Shown in pieces: positions 10,055 through 22,609 of a DNA stretch of 64,000 nt. The notes below the pieces were generated by a model. That model was not told the origin of the DNA, searched no databases, and saw only the letters and a list, made by a program, of their open reading frames with translations. Position 1 is the stretch's first letter; the number at the start of each line of letters is the position of its first letter. This DNA comes from Proteles cristata cristata (lineage: Eukaryota > Chordata > Mammalia > Carnivora > Hyaenidae), in assembly GCA_017311185.1 (NCBI GenBank), contig JAESUZ010003396.1:1-64000 (forward strand), given 5' to 3'. The position numbers and the translations under genes are program-made.

Positions 10055-11540
10055 CTGTCTTTTTTTTTTTTTTAACACTTAGCATTTCTGCTTGTATTAT
10101 AATACTTATCACTTTCTGCCTTGTATTATATAGTTGGGTACATATGCAACTACCTCCAAAAGTCCTTGAAAGAAAGAACCCATGATCTATGCTCTTGTTC
10201 ACCCAGTCCTTGGGAAAGTACTTATAGAACTAGATGCTGTATATGAATTTAATGAATTGAATATGTCCTCCTTCCTGTCAGAGTTACTGGTTGGGCTAAA
10301 TCATAAAAGAAAAGAGAATATTTCATTAACTTCATACAATGTGCCCACTATGTGCTAGCCAGTGGGGATAAACATAGTCCTTGCTCCTATAGTGTTCAGC
10401 CTAGAGAAACATTTGTAAATTCTCATGAATTACCAAACAAATGAAGCCACTTCAAAATTTTCTATCCTGTCAACTCAGCACATTGGAATATTCGAGAAAG
10501 TATCCTAATATTTGAAAAATATTTCACCTAGAAGATTTTGTGGCCCAGTCACCTCAGCTTTTTAATGATGGTGCCTATTCATTCACTCATTCATTCATTC
10601 ACCTACCAACTCATCCATTCATACACTCAACAAACACTCACTGAGCAAGTCACTGTAGGTAAAGATAAACAAGATGAACTTTCGCTTTTTAAAACATTTT
10701 AAATCCAGAGGAGGAGACAAAGAGGTACACAAAGGAATCTAACACAACCAGCCATTAGCACAGGAAAAGGAGGAGCATGACAGTAACAGATTTCAAGAGC
10801 AATTCAGAAGATGCTCTTCAGCCTGCAGGGTGAGGGGAGAAGCCCCGTTTCTGTTACCGAGGCTGGTGTGGGCAACATTAACCTCCACAAACTACATCAA
10901 AGATAAATAGCTGTGTCTTTTTTTGTCCAGAAAGATCTGGAAACCCTCCCCTGGGCCCCAGAACAAAACCTCACTGCCAACCTCTCCCTCTTTCTGCACA
11001 AGGCATTGAGAGCCAAAAAAGGAAATAGGAACGGGATTGCCAGTTAAGATAAAGTTCAAGTTCACCAGGTGCGAATTCTCAGCAGCATGGCTCTTCAGGA
11101 AAATGGATCAGTACTCACTTAAGTTTGCCCAGCACTGTCCTTCCCAACTCTGAACCAGCCTGGAGGGTATGAGCATACCAATGATTCAATACTAGTGACT
11201 CTATAAATCTGGAACCTGCTGACTCTCTAAGAAGCGAAAAAATAAATACATGCTCACATATTAATTCCTAGAAAATCAGTACCATTTCTATAGTTACCGA
11301 ATAAGAATACCTGGGCAGTCTCATTATTTGGGATGGAACAATTTCTTTCATTGTTTTCTTGGAACCCCGGGACATACGATTGTTGAGACAAGCCTCATAA
11401 ATGCTCATTTATTTTTAATGCATTTGTTTTACTGTGAGACATACCATACACATAAAAAGGATTTATAAGACAAATGCACATTTTAAAGCTTAATAAAAAG
11501 AACACCAGGTACCCACCACCCCATTCAAGAAACATATGTC
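10055..11540. other. No gene seen; possible L2-like patch
   Basis: The segment 10330-10380 (GTGCCCACTATGTGCTAGCC) and the ATTC-rich stretch near 10575-10640 resemble ancient mammalian L2/MIR-type sequence. The rest is unassigned. Confidence 0.35.
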
Positions 11541-11544
11541 AGTT

Positions 11545-12018
11545 TATTATTAATACTAAGAGTTAATATTTCCTGGGCACTTATTCTGTGCCAGACATTG
11601 TTCTATGCACTTAACATATATTATCTGATGGATTGTCACAACCCCCTTATATATTAAGCAGCACTATTATATTTTCACAAATGGAATAACGAGCCTCCAT
11701 GAGGGAGCTTGCCTGAAGACAAGCAGGTAATAAGGGGCTGAGCTGCGATAGAAACTTAGACCATCTGCCTCTAGAGCCCACACTTTATTTTTTTTAACAT
11801 TTATTTTGGGGAAAGCACAAGCCAGGGAGGTGCAGAGAGAGGGGGACAGAGTATCAAAAAGGGCTCTGTACTGCAGGTTGACAGCAATGAGCTCAACACA
11901 GGGCTTGAACTCATGAACCATGAGATCATGACCTGAGTGGAAGTCAGATGCTCAACCTACTGAGCCACCTAGGCACTCCTAGAGCCTACACTTTAGATCA
12001 CTACACTATACAGAGGCC
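11545..12018 (-). mobile_element. MIR, minus, split by a SINE
   Basis: 'GGGCACTTATTCTGTGCCAG' followed by a degenerate body is the reversed MIR pattern. A CAN SINE interrupts its end, with CTAGAGCCCACACTTTA-like direct repeats on each side (about 11769 and 11979). Confidence 0.55.
11787..11978 (-). mobile_element. CAN SINE, minus, inserted in MIR
   Basis: T-rich tail, GA-rich tract and reversed head 'GAGCCACCTAGGCACTCC'. Direct repeats from the MIR (near-identical CTAGAGCC.ACACTTTA) flank it. Confidence 0.85.
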
Positions 12019-13640
12019 CTTGTTTGTACAGAATATTGGGACCAATTGGCCATGGAATGAAAAGTGTATGCATACCAAATTTCTCCACTGACTCCTACTC
12101 TTACATGGAAGGTGAGTTTGGGGGCAGAACCAGGAAAGAAAGATTCCTAACCACAAGAGACAAAAAACTCCTGAGACCCAGGCTATAGTTGCCAAACAAC
12201 AGCAGATTTAAAAGATGTAAAGGCAGGAACACAGGGCAGAAGATATAATGATTAAAAAAAACCCACAACCCTATTACCCGCACTTAGAGACATATATAAC
12301 CTTGTGGTTATTTTGCATCAAATACAAACTTTATCCTGAAACAGCCAAAAATGATGTTAGAGCTTCAATGATCATGGGGATTTTGATTCCACAATTAACT
12401 ATTAAGGGAAAAAGTGATTGCAATTGATATATTTATTTTAATCTCAGTCGGACAGTATGTAAGTGCCTTGACCTCTTTTTTTCCTTTTTTTCCAAATGTC
12501 CGAAATCAGAGAATTGGTGGGAATAAGATTTTTTTTTTAATGACTGAGCCTTTTACAATGCCAGACAAAACACCAGGAAGGCCTGGCTGAGGCTGTACCT
12601 CTGTCTGGCAGCAAACCAGCACACCCCGGGGGGCTGTGGGCAAGGCCTCAGGGGCAGGGAGAGAGCCTGTTGCAGAGCCCAGTGAGGTCTGCCTCTTCCT
12701 CCTCCTCCCCTTTTCCTTTCTTCGTGCTTCTGTTCTTCTTCTCGGCTCTTCCCTTCCAACTTCCACTTTCTTTCTTCCCACTCACCAGTTCACTCCATGA
12801 ACTGCATTTGTCTTTCCTTCCACATACATTCTTAGAATAACCTTCTATTTCTGCACCCAAATCCCTCTTCTCTGCACCCTTCAGATCTCGCAGGGAGCCT
12901 ACAGAAGATGTGTAATATGCTGCCATTAACAGCAGGTTCCAGACTCCAAAGCATGGAGCACATTTGTGCAAGGACATAGACAGGCAAGGTACAGATGTGA
13001 CCAAGACTGGGTCCTCCTGGCCTCACACAACTTCCAGTCTAGAGAAGGAAGCAAACAGAGGCCCATAAAATGACCCAGCCCAGGCTGCGTGGGCTAAGGC
13101 ATAAAAGTAGAGTTAATACTATGGGTAAGTAGGCCCTGGGAGGAGGCCAGGTTCATGCTACAACAAGGAGAGCTTTCTGGAGAAGGCAGAAACTGAGCAG
13201 AAGGGCAGAACCCTGCCTTTCTTATCTCTGAAGCTTCATGTGAAAATGTTCAGTAGAGATATCTCCACAGGGCTTAGGAGAAAGGGCTGACAGTTTCAAC
13301 ACCTGCTTGCATAGCTGCGGGAGCCTGAGCTCTTCACACGACCACACCATTGGCTCCATCCCAGCTCACACAGCCAGCTCTACATTCATCAGGATTCTGT
13401 CTCAAGGTGCAGGGCGCTGAGAGAGATTACCAGAAGGGAGCAGAGACAATCTTAAAAATCTTCCCTTCCCTGGCCTGGAATGAAAAATCAAACCCACACA
13501 GAGGAGCTCAGTGTGCTTCATGTCCTCCTCACCTCTGGCCCATCTGTATGGGTTTCCAGCCTGCCTGTCCTTTGGTTCAGACTCAAGACAACAGGGGAGG
13601 TGAGGAAGTGGTGGGGGAAAGCAGATGATTCTTTCAAAAA
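12019..13640. other. No gene seen
   Basis: Includes a pyrimidine-rich patch near 12690-12790 that yields lysine/arginine-rich open frames on the minus strand; these are compositional artefacts. No exon is recognised. Confidence 0.4.
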
Positions 13641-13644
13641 TTGT

Positions 13645-13730
13645 TCTTGAGCAAACCACCTCCCCTCTCTGGGCCTGTTTCCTCATCTGAAAAATGAGTA
13701 AGCAGGTCCGTGCCAACCCAGACATGACAG
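13645..13730 (+). mobile_element. MIR core fragment
   Basis: 'CCTCTCTGGGCCTGTTTCCT' followed by 'CATCTGAAAAATGAG' is the classic MIR core in the plus orientation. Its ends are eroded. Confidence 0.55.
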
Positions 13731-15092
13731 CTGTTGGTTGTTTCCTTCCTGCCCTCCTTCAGTGTATCTTTTTCTTCCAGTAAGATAAGGCTGTTTCCAG
13801 GTTTCTGGAAACCACTTCTCACCATCTGCCTCTCATCACCCTCTGTAACAAGAGCTCTTCTCCCCTTCCCTCCTTGACCCCTCCCCACTCTGCTCTTGCT
13901 CTTTTTCATACCCCTTCTTGATTCATTCTTTCTCAAAACTGGCTTTTCTGTCCCCTGCTTGGGCTTTACTGGGCGACGCAGTATATGCTGCTGTTACTTT
14001 GGGCCCGGCTTCTCTGAGCTTTCCTTCCTTCCACCTCATAGCTTTCAGGGGGGCACACACAGACAGGAAGCCAGGCTCTCAAACCGTGAGCTCAGCACTT
14101 GTGGGAGAGCCCTTGGATTCCTCAGTGGCTGCAAGAAAAAGCCATTAACCCCAGCCTGACTTACAAAAGAGAATTTATAATCTCTGAAAGGCCAGCAGAG
14201 CCAGGTTGAGGAAATTGACTTTTTTTTTTCTTTCAAATCCTGGTTAAGACTTCAAGAAAGAGTGAGTTAAGCTTGGCTGTTGCAAGACCGTAGCAAGGGG
14301 CCCTCCAGGCAACAGAACACGGTCCGACACTGGTATATAGTCAGCGGTTGACCAACTGGAGAATGAACGCTTCTGTCCATTCTGTCGCAAAGGATGTTCC
14401 CTCCCTTTAGAACTGTTGTCAGAAAAAGGGGTTTTTCTAGGATACACTCCAGCTGGAAAAATAGGACAACAGTCCTATGCGTGTGGAAGCTTCCTCCTGC
14501 CTTCATTGTCCTGAAAGAGCCCTGTCAGAACACATTGGCTGGAAGGTCCTGTAAAGGCGACCAGAGGTGCCGAGGTGTGACCATCCTCCACTTGGCGATT
14601 CGTCCATTTTTCTGTTCACTCCATGACCCTTCCTTTGTGGTTCCACCACCTTCCACCTCCCTGAGAAACTCTACCAATCAGAACTTCCACCCCCACCTCA
14701 ACAGGCACATCCCACCGCACCTGAGTGAGGGGTGAGCTCTGAAGTGAATGTCACAAATGTATGTGTTCTTACCACTTACTCAATCTCTCCCTACACGACA
14801 CGCTTCCAGCATTTGTGTTCTGTGGTACTTGGCCAGCATCCACTAAACTCTGCCTTTCATGACTGTCATTCCTTTGATGTACATGCTCAGTGTCCCCAAC
14901 CAAACTGCAAGTTGCTCCTCGTTCACCTCTCTAACCTCGGTACCTGTCAACGTGTCTCATTCATAGTCAGTAGGTTGGTTTTTATTTTGTATTATGGTTT
15001 ATTACACAGATAAAACATGCTCACAGTAGGATTACATGTTCATTGGCAGAGTAATCATCACAGAATCAAGTACACATCCTCCAAAGCTATTA
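13731..15092. other. No gene seen; weak L2-like patch
   Basis: About 14740-14960 has the spaced C/T-rich texture of L2 3' ends, but the match is weak. Open frames at 13896-14159 and 14394-14735 carry no recognisable domain. Confidence 0.35.
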
Positions 15093-15105
15093 AAGAAATG
15101 CAAAT

Positions 15106-15326
15106 GTTTTAAATGATTTTTTTATTTATTTCTAGGAGAGAGAGAGAGAGAGACAGCGTGAGCAGGGGAGGATCAGAGAGAGAGGGAGTCACAGACTATG
15201 AAACAGGCTTCAGGCTCTGGGCTGGCAGTCAGCAAAGAGCCCGACGCGGGGCTTGAACCCACGAACCGCGAGATCATGACCTAAGCAAAAGTCGACGCTT
15301 AACTGACTAAGCCACCCAGGCGCCCC
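15106..15326 (-). mobile_element. Young CAN SINE, minus, with 13-bp TSD
   Basis: The body is nearly intact with CpGs preserved and ends in 'GCCACCCAGGCGCCCC'. AAGAAATGCAAAT occurs at 15093-15105 and 15327-15339 as the target-site duplication. It carries the variant tail 'TTTCTAGGAGAGAG' shared with copies at 30863 and 59574. Confidence 0.95.
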
Positions 15327-15339
15327 AAGAAATGCAAAT

Positions 15340-16383
15340 TTTTAATGGAAGATATTCTTATACATGTATTATTAATTTAAGGCAATTAATTTAAGGCAAA
15401 TCAATAAAAATGAAAAAATGCTATGCAAGAGTGATTATGGAAAAGAGTGTGCTTACACATTATGGGGGTGTCATTTGATTCAAGAATTTTGAACGCTATC
15501 TGGTGGCATCTCACAGGAAGTATAAAGATGCCCATGCCCTTAAATTTGGGATATGAGTTTAGATCTGACATCAAGCATCCTGACACTTCTCCATTCAATA
15601 TTTTTCTTTCCTTGTCGCCTTCTCTCTCTCTCTCTGTCTGTCTCATCTCCTCTCTGTCCACCTCCCCTCATTGTGTATTTCCTTCTGCCACTGTGTCTTC
15701 CTCAACCACATTGTTGGCAACAAGCGTGTCATCATTCTGTTCCGAAGTAGAAGGAAATTTCTCCCTGAGCTAGACTTTCACCATCTGCCTTCCAAGTGTC
15801 TTCTCCAGTGTGGATAAATCCCACCCTGTTTATGTTCCTCCCATCAGAGACTTCACCAAGACCTCCAGAGTGAATCAGATTGTTCCCTTTGAAACATCAT
15901 CAAACATCAGCACTCTGTGTGCAAGGCCAGGGAGCAGTCCTTTCCTCCCTGGTGAGTGTGTGGGGCAGAACCCGAGAGCAGAGACTCCGAGGCTGCTCAT
16001 GGAGGACCTGTGGAGGCCAAGGCCAGCAGTGAGCATCTGCCACACTGCTTCCTCCCCAGGTTGGTCCCAGGACCAGAGGACAGAAGAGATGGGAGGCAGT
16101 GGGGAATGGGGGTGAGAAGGGAGTGCTTGTACTGTTTCCTTACTTAGCTGGTACCATTTGCTTTTCTCTCTGCTGTTTAGTGGCCCATGTCATGGTGGCT
16201 ACACCCACTTCTCTTCTGAACTGTTTTGGATGTTTCCACTCCGATTGTCCAGTGGACAATCCCTCCACTGGGAACGTCACAGAATCGCAAAGTCTTGGCT
16301 CAAATACTGTAGCAGATGCTGAGTGTGCCATGGCTGGAGGCCAGAGGCCACCACACTTTTCACAGCAGGATGGCAAGTTCTTT
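15340..16383. other. No gene seen
   Basis: A pyrimidine-rich stretch lies near 15610-15670, followed by ordinary sequence. No supported exon. Confidence 0.4.
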
Positions 16384-16735
16384 CTTTTCTTTTTCTCTTT
16401 TTATAATGGAGCTTAGTTGACATACAATGTTATATTAGTTTCAGGTGTTCAACGTAGTGAATCAACAATTCTATACATTATGCAATGCTCACCACCGCCA
16501 GTGTAGTTATCATCTGTCATCATACAACATTATTACAATATTATTGATGATTTCTTTTCATCCCCGTGACTTATTGATTTTATAACTGGGAATCTGTACC
16601 ATTACAATATTATTGACTAATTCCTTTTGTCCCTGTGACTTATTGATATTATAACTGGAAGTTCGTACCTCTTAATTCCCTTCACCTATATCGCTCATCT
16701 CCCCCACCCCTCCCCTCTGGCATCAAGTTCTTGCT
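16384..16735 (-). mobile_element. L1 3'-UTR fragment, minus, with internal duplication
   Basis: 'TTGACATACAATGTTATATT' and 'AGTTTCAGGTGTTCAAC' in this orientation mark the reversed 3' end of a carnivore L1. A ~71-bp piece is tandemly duplicated (about 16528-16599 and 16600-16669). Confidence 0.7.
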
Positions 16736-16935
16736 TTTTAAAAAAATTTTAAATGTTTATTTATTTTTGAGAGACAGAGACTGCAGGTAGGGAAAGTGTG
16801 GGGGTGGGGGGAGAGAATCCCAAGTGGGCTCCATGTTGACAGCAGCGAGCCTGATGCGGGGCTCAAACTCACAAACTGTGAGATCATGACCTGAGACAGT
16901 CTGCTGCTCAACTGACTGAGCCACTTGGGCACCCG
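16736..16935 (-). mobile_element. CAN SINE, minus
   Basis: T-rich tail, GA tract, 'GTGAGATCATGACCTGAG' and reversed head 'GAGCCACTTGGGCACCC'. It joins directly onto the L1 3'-UTR fragment. Confidence 0.9.
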
Positions 16936-18096
16936 GCAAGTTTTTTCTTGAAGAGAGAGTCTGAGAGAGTCTCGAGGACCTGCATGGGTTTCACAATCAT
17001 CCCTTCTAGGGATCCAGGAATGGAGATTTCTTTGAGGAGCAACGTGAAACTAAAAGTTCTAACACATTTCCCTCTCTTCCCCCTCCTCGAGACAGGAGCG
17101 GGTGCGTTCCTCCCCAGGTCAAGCGACAAGTGAAAGGAGATTTAAGGGAACCGCTGGAAGAAAGTAGGAACCCCTCTCGCCCGCAAAAGGCCATGTGCTC
17201 AGTGCTGCTGTAGGATGGGCAGAGGGTGGCGGGATAGATCTTGCTAGAGATTGATTTGTGTCTCTTGTGTTTAGGAAGCATGGACCAGGTGCCAGGGGCA
17301 TGGGCTGAGGGCGAGAGTGGGAGCACACTGCGCTCCTGGAATGCATTGGCTAAAGATGTACAGGGTTCCTGTTGCACGGCAATGTGAACAGAGCTCACAT
17401 GTGAACTCTATGTGAAAGGATCCCTCCCCAGAGAACTGTCTGCCACAGAGACATGCAAGCAGGAAGAGGCCAGCACTTACTGCTTCTGAGGACGGCGACT
17501 GAGCCAAGTGGTGGAAGGTCACCTGGAAAAGGATCACCCGCTTGAAGGGATAGACATGTACAGACTCCCCAGCAGGGGTGTCACTCTGGAACCTCGAACA
17601 GGAGCACTAGGGCCTCGCTATTTCTGCCCCACTAGTGGATGATCGCAGGTCCAGAGCCCCCTCCCCGCTGGGTTGGCCAATACTTCCTGATTCCCACCAT
17701 AGTCTGGAGTGCTGCATCCAATCCTGTTTCCTCCATCAGCTTTTCCAGCCATTGCTCCCCCATAAACCTTCTGCACTTATAACCAGCGCAGCTTCTGCTC
17801 CCAAGAGGATCCAAACAGTCACAACTTCAGAATTTCAGAATATCCCTAAATCATGCGAAATGCTGCAGGTTGAGCTAGCATCTCTCTTTAGAATGTGTGC
17901 ATGCTTTTCACCCTTTGCCTTCAGCTCTGAAGCACCAACACATAATATCCTGTTACACACATTTCTGTATCCAATTACATATCCTACAAGCCAACTTTCA
18001 CTACATAACACTGTTGTGACAAAACCTAAAATCTCTGTGGCTTACCACAACAAAGGTTTATTTATTTACCTATTTATTTATTTGTTTGTTTGTTTT
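16936..18096. other. No gene seen
   Basis: Moderate GC, no recognised exon or RNA gene. The last ~100 bp ('CTCTGTGGCTTACCACAACA') resembles the start of an old repeat I cannot name. Confidence 0.4.
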
Positions 18097-18295
18097 AAAG
18101 TGTAATTTATTTTGAGACAGACAGAGACAGCATGATTAAGGGAGGGGCAGAGAGAGAGAGAGAGAGAGAATCCCAAGTAGGCTCCCTGCTGCCAGCCTAA
18201 AGCTCTACATGGAGCCCAAACTCACAAATCTGTGAGATCATGACATGAACCAAAACCGAGTGGGATGATTAACCAACTGAGCCACCCAGGCACCC
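18097..18295 (-). mobile_element. CAN SINE, minus
   Basis: 'GTAATTTATTTTGAGACAGA' tail side, GA tract, and reversed head 'GCCACCCAGGCACCC'. A second, older SINE follows immediately. Confidence 0.9.
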
Positions 18296-18296
18296 T

Positions 18297-18395
18297 TAAA
18301 GATTTTTAATCTCTGCACCCAATACAGGTCTCAAACTCACAACCCTGAGATTAAGAGTCACACACTCTACTGACTGAGCCAGCCAGGTGTCCCAA
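18297..18395 (-). mobile_element. Older, shorter CAN SINE, minus
   Basis: 'CTCAAACTCACAACCCTGAG', then 'CTGAGCCAGCCAGGTGTCCC'. This lacks the long TC tract of the other copies and looks like an older carnivore SINE type. Confidence 0.75.
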
Positions 18396-18428
18396 GTCTG
18401 TCTCTTTTAAGTGTTGTTGGTAGTGGTT

Positions 18429-18530
18429 TTTTCTTTTTCTTTTTCTTTTTCTTTTCTTTTCTTTTCTTTTCTTTTCTTTTCTTTTCTTTTCTTTTCTTTT
18501 CTTTCTTTTCTTTTCTTTTTCTTTCCTTCT
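18429..18530. repeat. (CTTTT)n microsatellite
   Basis: About 100 bp of CTTTT/CTTTTT repeats. Open frames through it are artefacts. Confidence 0.95.
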
Positions 18531-19956
18531 CTGGCAGTCTGCCTTAAAGATTTCCACCTACTTATGTTTCATTGGTCACTTCTGTCTGCAAGGAATGAGA
18601 AGCCATGTTATTCAGCTACCACTCCCAATAGAGGGGTTTTGTTAATAAGGAAGATACCATGAATATTTGGTGCTCAGCTAGTGGCTTCTGCCACTCCAGC
18701 AAGAGAGGTATCTAAAAGTTTTTGAAAGCTACAAGACAGAATGAAACAAGTTAACTGATGAAACTGAAAGAGAAGCCACAGTATAGAATTTTCTGTGGTG
18801 GTTGCAGATGTTGGAAACTGGTCTACTTACTAGAACCCTGACATGTTTCTGGGCTCAGAGTCAGCAGCTGGGCTAGAAGACAGAAGCAAGAAGTGAGTGA
18901 AAAAGAGAACCCCAGAAAGTCTTACATGGACATCTACCCTTCACACCATCTTCCCCATCACTGCCCAGAAAGCCAACACTCAGCATTTACTCCCATGCAA
19001 AACAAAACAAAACAAAACAAAACAAAACCCAAAGTACTAGACAAAATATTCTGGCCCTCTTTCTTTAAGCCTTTATTGGGAGGCCCCTGCAACCTGATAA
19101 GCCCACTTCTTGCCTACCTTACCCAGAGCTCTGAATCCAAAGCCTATTTGGTAGAGATACCTTGTCTGAGAATAGACCACTGTGGAAGCCCATATCAGCC
19201 AGGCAGTCTTACTCCCTCATATATGAGCAAACTGGTGGGGCTTACCAGGCAAATGAGGGGCTCTACTGCAGGGTCAGATGGAATCACAGTTGATGTCACA
19301 CCCAGAACCAAATGTTAAGTGAAAGTCTAGAGGCTGAACAATAGGCCCACCCCCAGCCCTGTTGTATCCATGCAACAAGAACAGGTTGCTATGAAAATGG
19401 GACATTCAGAGAACCACAGAGGCAGTATAAAGTTAAAACGCTGCCTACCTCGAATATAAATATTAATATTGGGAAGAGGGTGGTAGACTGGACAGTGCAA
19501 AGTAAAATCTTCATATTGATGAGTTAAAAGATAATGTCAAAGTCTTCTAAATAAGTAAATAAGAGGTAACAACATGTAATCTAGAGTTCTGAAGGCAGCC
19601 ACAAGAAGAACTAAATGAAGAAACTGTTTGGAAGGAAGGAAGGTAGGAAAGAAGGGAAGGAGAGAGAGAAGGAGGAAGGGGAGAAGGAAGGAAGGGAAGA
19701 AAAGAATATATTTTCTCTGAGTTGTGGATTCAAGGAGGGGAGGAAATGTAGAAGCCCATGGCTTTCCCCTATAACTTGCTCTGTATTATTGGATCTGTTG
19801 CCACTCATACGGACAACTATACCTATGCTTTCTACAATATTACACGTTTAGATATATACACACTGAAACCGCTATATAGCATTGCAGTGTCTATTTATGC
19901 TTATTTCTATAGGTCCTTTAGATGAGTATTTGAGTCATTTAAAATGTTTCAATGTT
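18531..19956. other. No gene seen; two short simple repeats
   Basis: Holds an (AAAAC)n run at about 18998-19027 and a GGAA-rich purine stretch at about 19631-19705. No exon recognised. The left target-site copy of the L1 (AAGAACAATAGTGGATC) lies at 19957-19973, just beyond this block. Confidence 0.45.
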
Positions 19957-19973
19957 AAGAACAATAGTGGATC

Positions 19974-21669
19974 GTGAGTGCGAACTGGGGAAGATAAAAT
20001 CGGGCTGGGATCGGAGACTCCAGGGTCGGAGGCGATCCTCCTCTGTGGGGAGTGAGAGGGGGGGAAAAGAGAGAGCATGAAACAGAAAAACCTCTCCTCG
20101 GGGAAAAACCTCCGCTCGAGGCATAGAAAGACCGTGCTTACCAAATACCTGCATGCCACGTCCCCTCGCGCCAACTGGTCCCGGGGGTGCTGAGGCACAG
20201 ACTGCTTCTTTGTGCGGGTTCCTGGCGGCTGAACTTCAGAGTAGCGGCGCGCCTGCCGCCATTGTCCTCCCGGCGGGCTTGGGTCCCTGAAAGAGCCGCG
20301 TGGGGACACCGGACGTCCACGCTCCTGGTTGGCTGGGGCTCTAGAGGGAAGGCAGAGAGCTAAAAACTGGGAGATTTGCCCACGAGTTCGTGTATCGGGT
20401 GACGAGCCATAGAGGGAACCGGTTTTCCTCACTCCAGCAGGCTCTGCGCACCTGGCAGGCAAGCCCCGCCCATGTTCGCCAGCCCAACCCAGAGAAGGAA
20501 GCAGCAATTCTGACTCCACCCCCAGAGCCAGGCAGGGGGCCTGGAATTGCCCTGAGGGGATTGTCTGGGAAGCTGTGTCTCAGGCAATTTCAGTGGGGCA
20601 CGCGGACTGGGATTTGGAGACTGGGACTGGCCTGAGTTGAAGAGTGCAACCAACTTTGGCTGCGCCCCTAGTACGGGGAGTTTACACGCCCAAAAAAGCG
20701 AGGTGCAGTGCTTGGTTCAAGAAGGGATTGGAGCACCGTCACTCTCCTCCCCACAACCGCCGAGGCAGAACTCCTGCCTGAGGCATTGGATCACGCCACG
20801 CCCATCCCTGCTTGAGAGCTGCCCTCCTCCCTTTTTTTCTTTCTTCTTTCTCTTTTCTCTCTTTTTTCCCCAGAACACTGACCTGATTAACTCTGCTCAC
20901 CAGCTTGCTTAAACAATCACAACGAGTCCATTCTGTAGATGTAAATTATACACCTATGGACCTTTCATCTCTTTCTCTCAGGAATGATTAGACTATATAG
21001 TCTCTCTGGATAACACCAGCGTCCTTCTCTCACGTATCCAACCATATTCTACCCTTTAGCTCTTTGAAAAAAGCTTCTTATCCCTTCCGTCTGTTCATTC
21101 TATTTCCAATTTTGCCTCATCCCCTCCCTGTCTTCTCTCTCTTTCTGTATGCTCTTCAACCAGCACTGCATACACACGGCTATTTAACTGTAGCTGGGAA
21201 ATCCGGTTAAATGCTTTAAACCGTTCTTTGTCCATCGGTTTTCTTCCTTTTTCCTTTTCTTTTCCCTTTTTGACCCTTTTATGTATTTTATACTCTCCAT
21301 TATTGGCCCTCCCTCCTCCGTCTTTTCTCAACTTTTTTGTTTACCCTCTCGGTTTGCATGTTAGTTGAATTAGTCTGTGCATTTGTGTGCTCCTGCTCCC
21401 TGTGTGTTTGACTGTCTGTTTTCCTTTCCAGGGCTACCTCAAGAAACAAGCCAGAGTACACAAGGTGGAGAGTCCCAAATATCACAACGAATAGGAAAAT
21501 AAAATAACCAAGGTCCCAACAAGAAAGACCAAGAGATACCAATCAAAAAACATTCTCTGAAAGGATAGGCCTTGGACAGTCAAAGAGTCTTCTCGGATAC
21601 AGCAGCACTCATAGGTACAGAGAGCATAACAGGTCTTTAAAACTAACAAGAGCCAGAAAGCTAACTAAA
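19974..21669 (+). promoter_or_regulatory. L1 5' UTR (internal promoter region)
   Basis: A 1.7-kb leader precedes ORF1. The first ~450 bp are CpG-rich, as expected of an L1 internal Pol II promoter; the rest contains pyrimidine-rich tracts near 20820-20880 and 21060-21350. Promoter function is inferred from family knowledge and position. An antisense open frame crosses the left end (see findings). Confidence 0.7.
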
Positions 21670-22563
21670 ATGATGAAACGAAAGAGCTCTCTTCCAAAGA
21701 AACTCCAAGAAGAAATGACAGCTAATGAACTGCTTGAAACAGATATAAGCAGCATAACGGAACAAGATTTTAGAATAATAATGGTAAAATTAATAGCTGG
21801 GCTTGAAAAAGGCATAGGGGACATCAAAGAAACTATGGCTACAGACAGAATGGAAAATAAAAATAGGCATGAAGAATTAAAAAATGCGATAAATGAATTC
21901 CATAATAAATTAGAGGCCTCCAATGCACGGATTGAAGAGGCAGAAAGGAGAATAAGTGATTTAGAAGACACCATTATAGAAAAACAAGAAGCTGACAAAA
22001 AAAGAGACAAACTGATCCAAGAACATGAAAGAAGAATTCGAGAGCTCAGCTATACGGTCAAACACAACAATATCCGTATCATAGGAATCCCAGAGGAGGA
22101 AGAGAGAGGGAAAGGTGTTGAAGGAGTCCTGGAACAAATTATAGCAGAGAATTTCCCTGACCTGGGGAAGGAAGTAAATGTTGAAATACAAGAGGCTCAG
22201 AGAACTCCCCTCAGACGTAAATTGAATCTATCTTCTGCACGGCATATCATAGTAAAAATGGCAAAATACAAGGACAAAGAGAGAATTTTGAAAGCAGCTA
22301 GGGAGAAAAGGGCCCTAACATACAAAGGGAACCCTATCAGAGTGGTGACAGACCTATCTACTGAAACTAGGCAGGCCAGAAAGGAATGGCAGGAGATCAT
22401 CAATGTGATGAACAGTAAAAATATGCAGCCAAGAATCCTCTACCCAGCAAGTCTGTCATTCAAAATAGAAGGAGAGATAAAAACCTTTCCAAATAAACAG
22501 AAATTGAAAGAACTTGTCACCACTAAGCCAGCCCTACAAGAAATCCTGAGGGGGACGCTCTGA
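21670..22563 (+). CDS. L1 ORF1 protein (RNA-binding), frame open
   Basis: An uninterrupted frame of 297 codons starts with two Met codons. Residues ~1-135 are Lys/Glu-rich with heptad-like spacing, matching the ORF1p coiled coil; around residue ~130 'NNIRIIGIPE' begins the RRM-like domain; residues ~215-297 ('HIIVKMAKYKDKERILKAAR' through the Thr-Lys-Pro-Ala-Leu-Gln stretch) match the C-terminal domain. In L1s ORF1p trimerises on the element's RNA and forms the RNP with ORF2p. The length is slightly below the human protein. The frame is open, but ORF2 is broken, so any protein could only act in trans or as an inert relic. ORF2 begins about 46 bp downstream. Confidence 0.85.
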   Translation: MMKRKSSLPKKLQEEMTANELLETDISSITEQDFRIIMVKLIAGLEKGIGDIKETMATDRMENKNRHEELKNAINEFHNKLEASNARIEEAERRISDLEDTIIEKQEADKKRDKLIQEHERRIRELSYTVKHNNIRIIGIPEEEERGKGVEGVLEQIIAENFPDLGKEVNVEIQEAQRTPLRRKLNLSSARHIIVKMAKYKDKERILKAAREKRALTYKGNPIRVVTDLSTETRQARKEWQEIINVMNSKNMQPRILYPASLSFKIEGEIKTFPNKQKLKELVTTKPALQEILRGTL

Positions 22564-22609
22564 AGGAAAGGTTGCAAGGAACAAAGATACCAGAGACACC
22601 ACCACAAAC

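Noticed and set aside
18351..18662. Open frames in the (CTTTT)n tract
   Set aside because: Microsatellite artefact, same reason.
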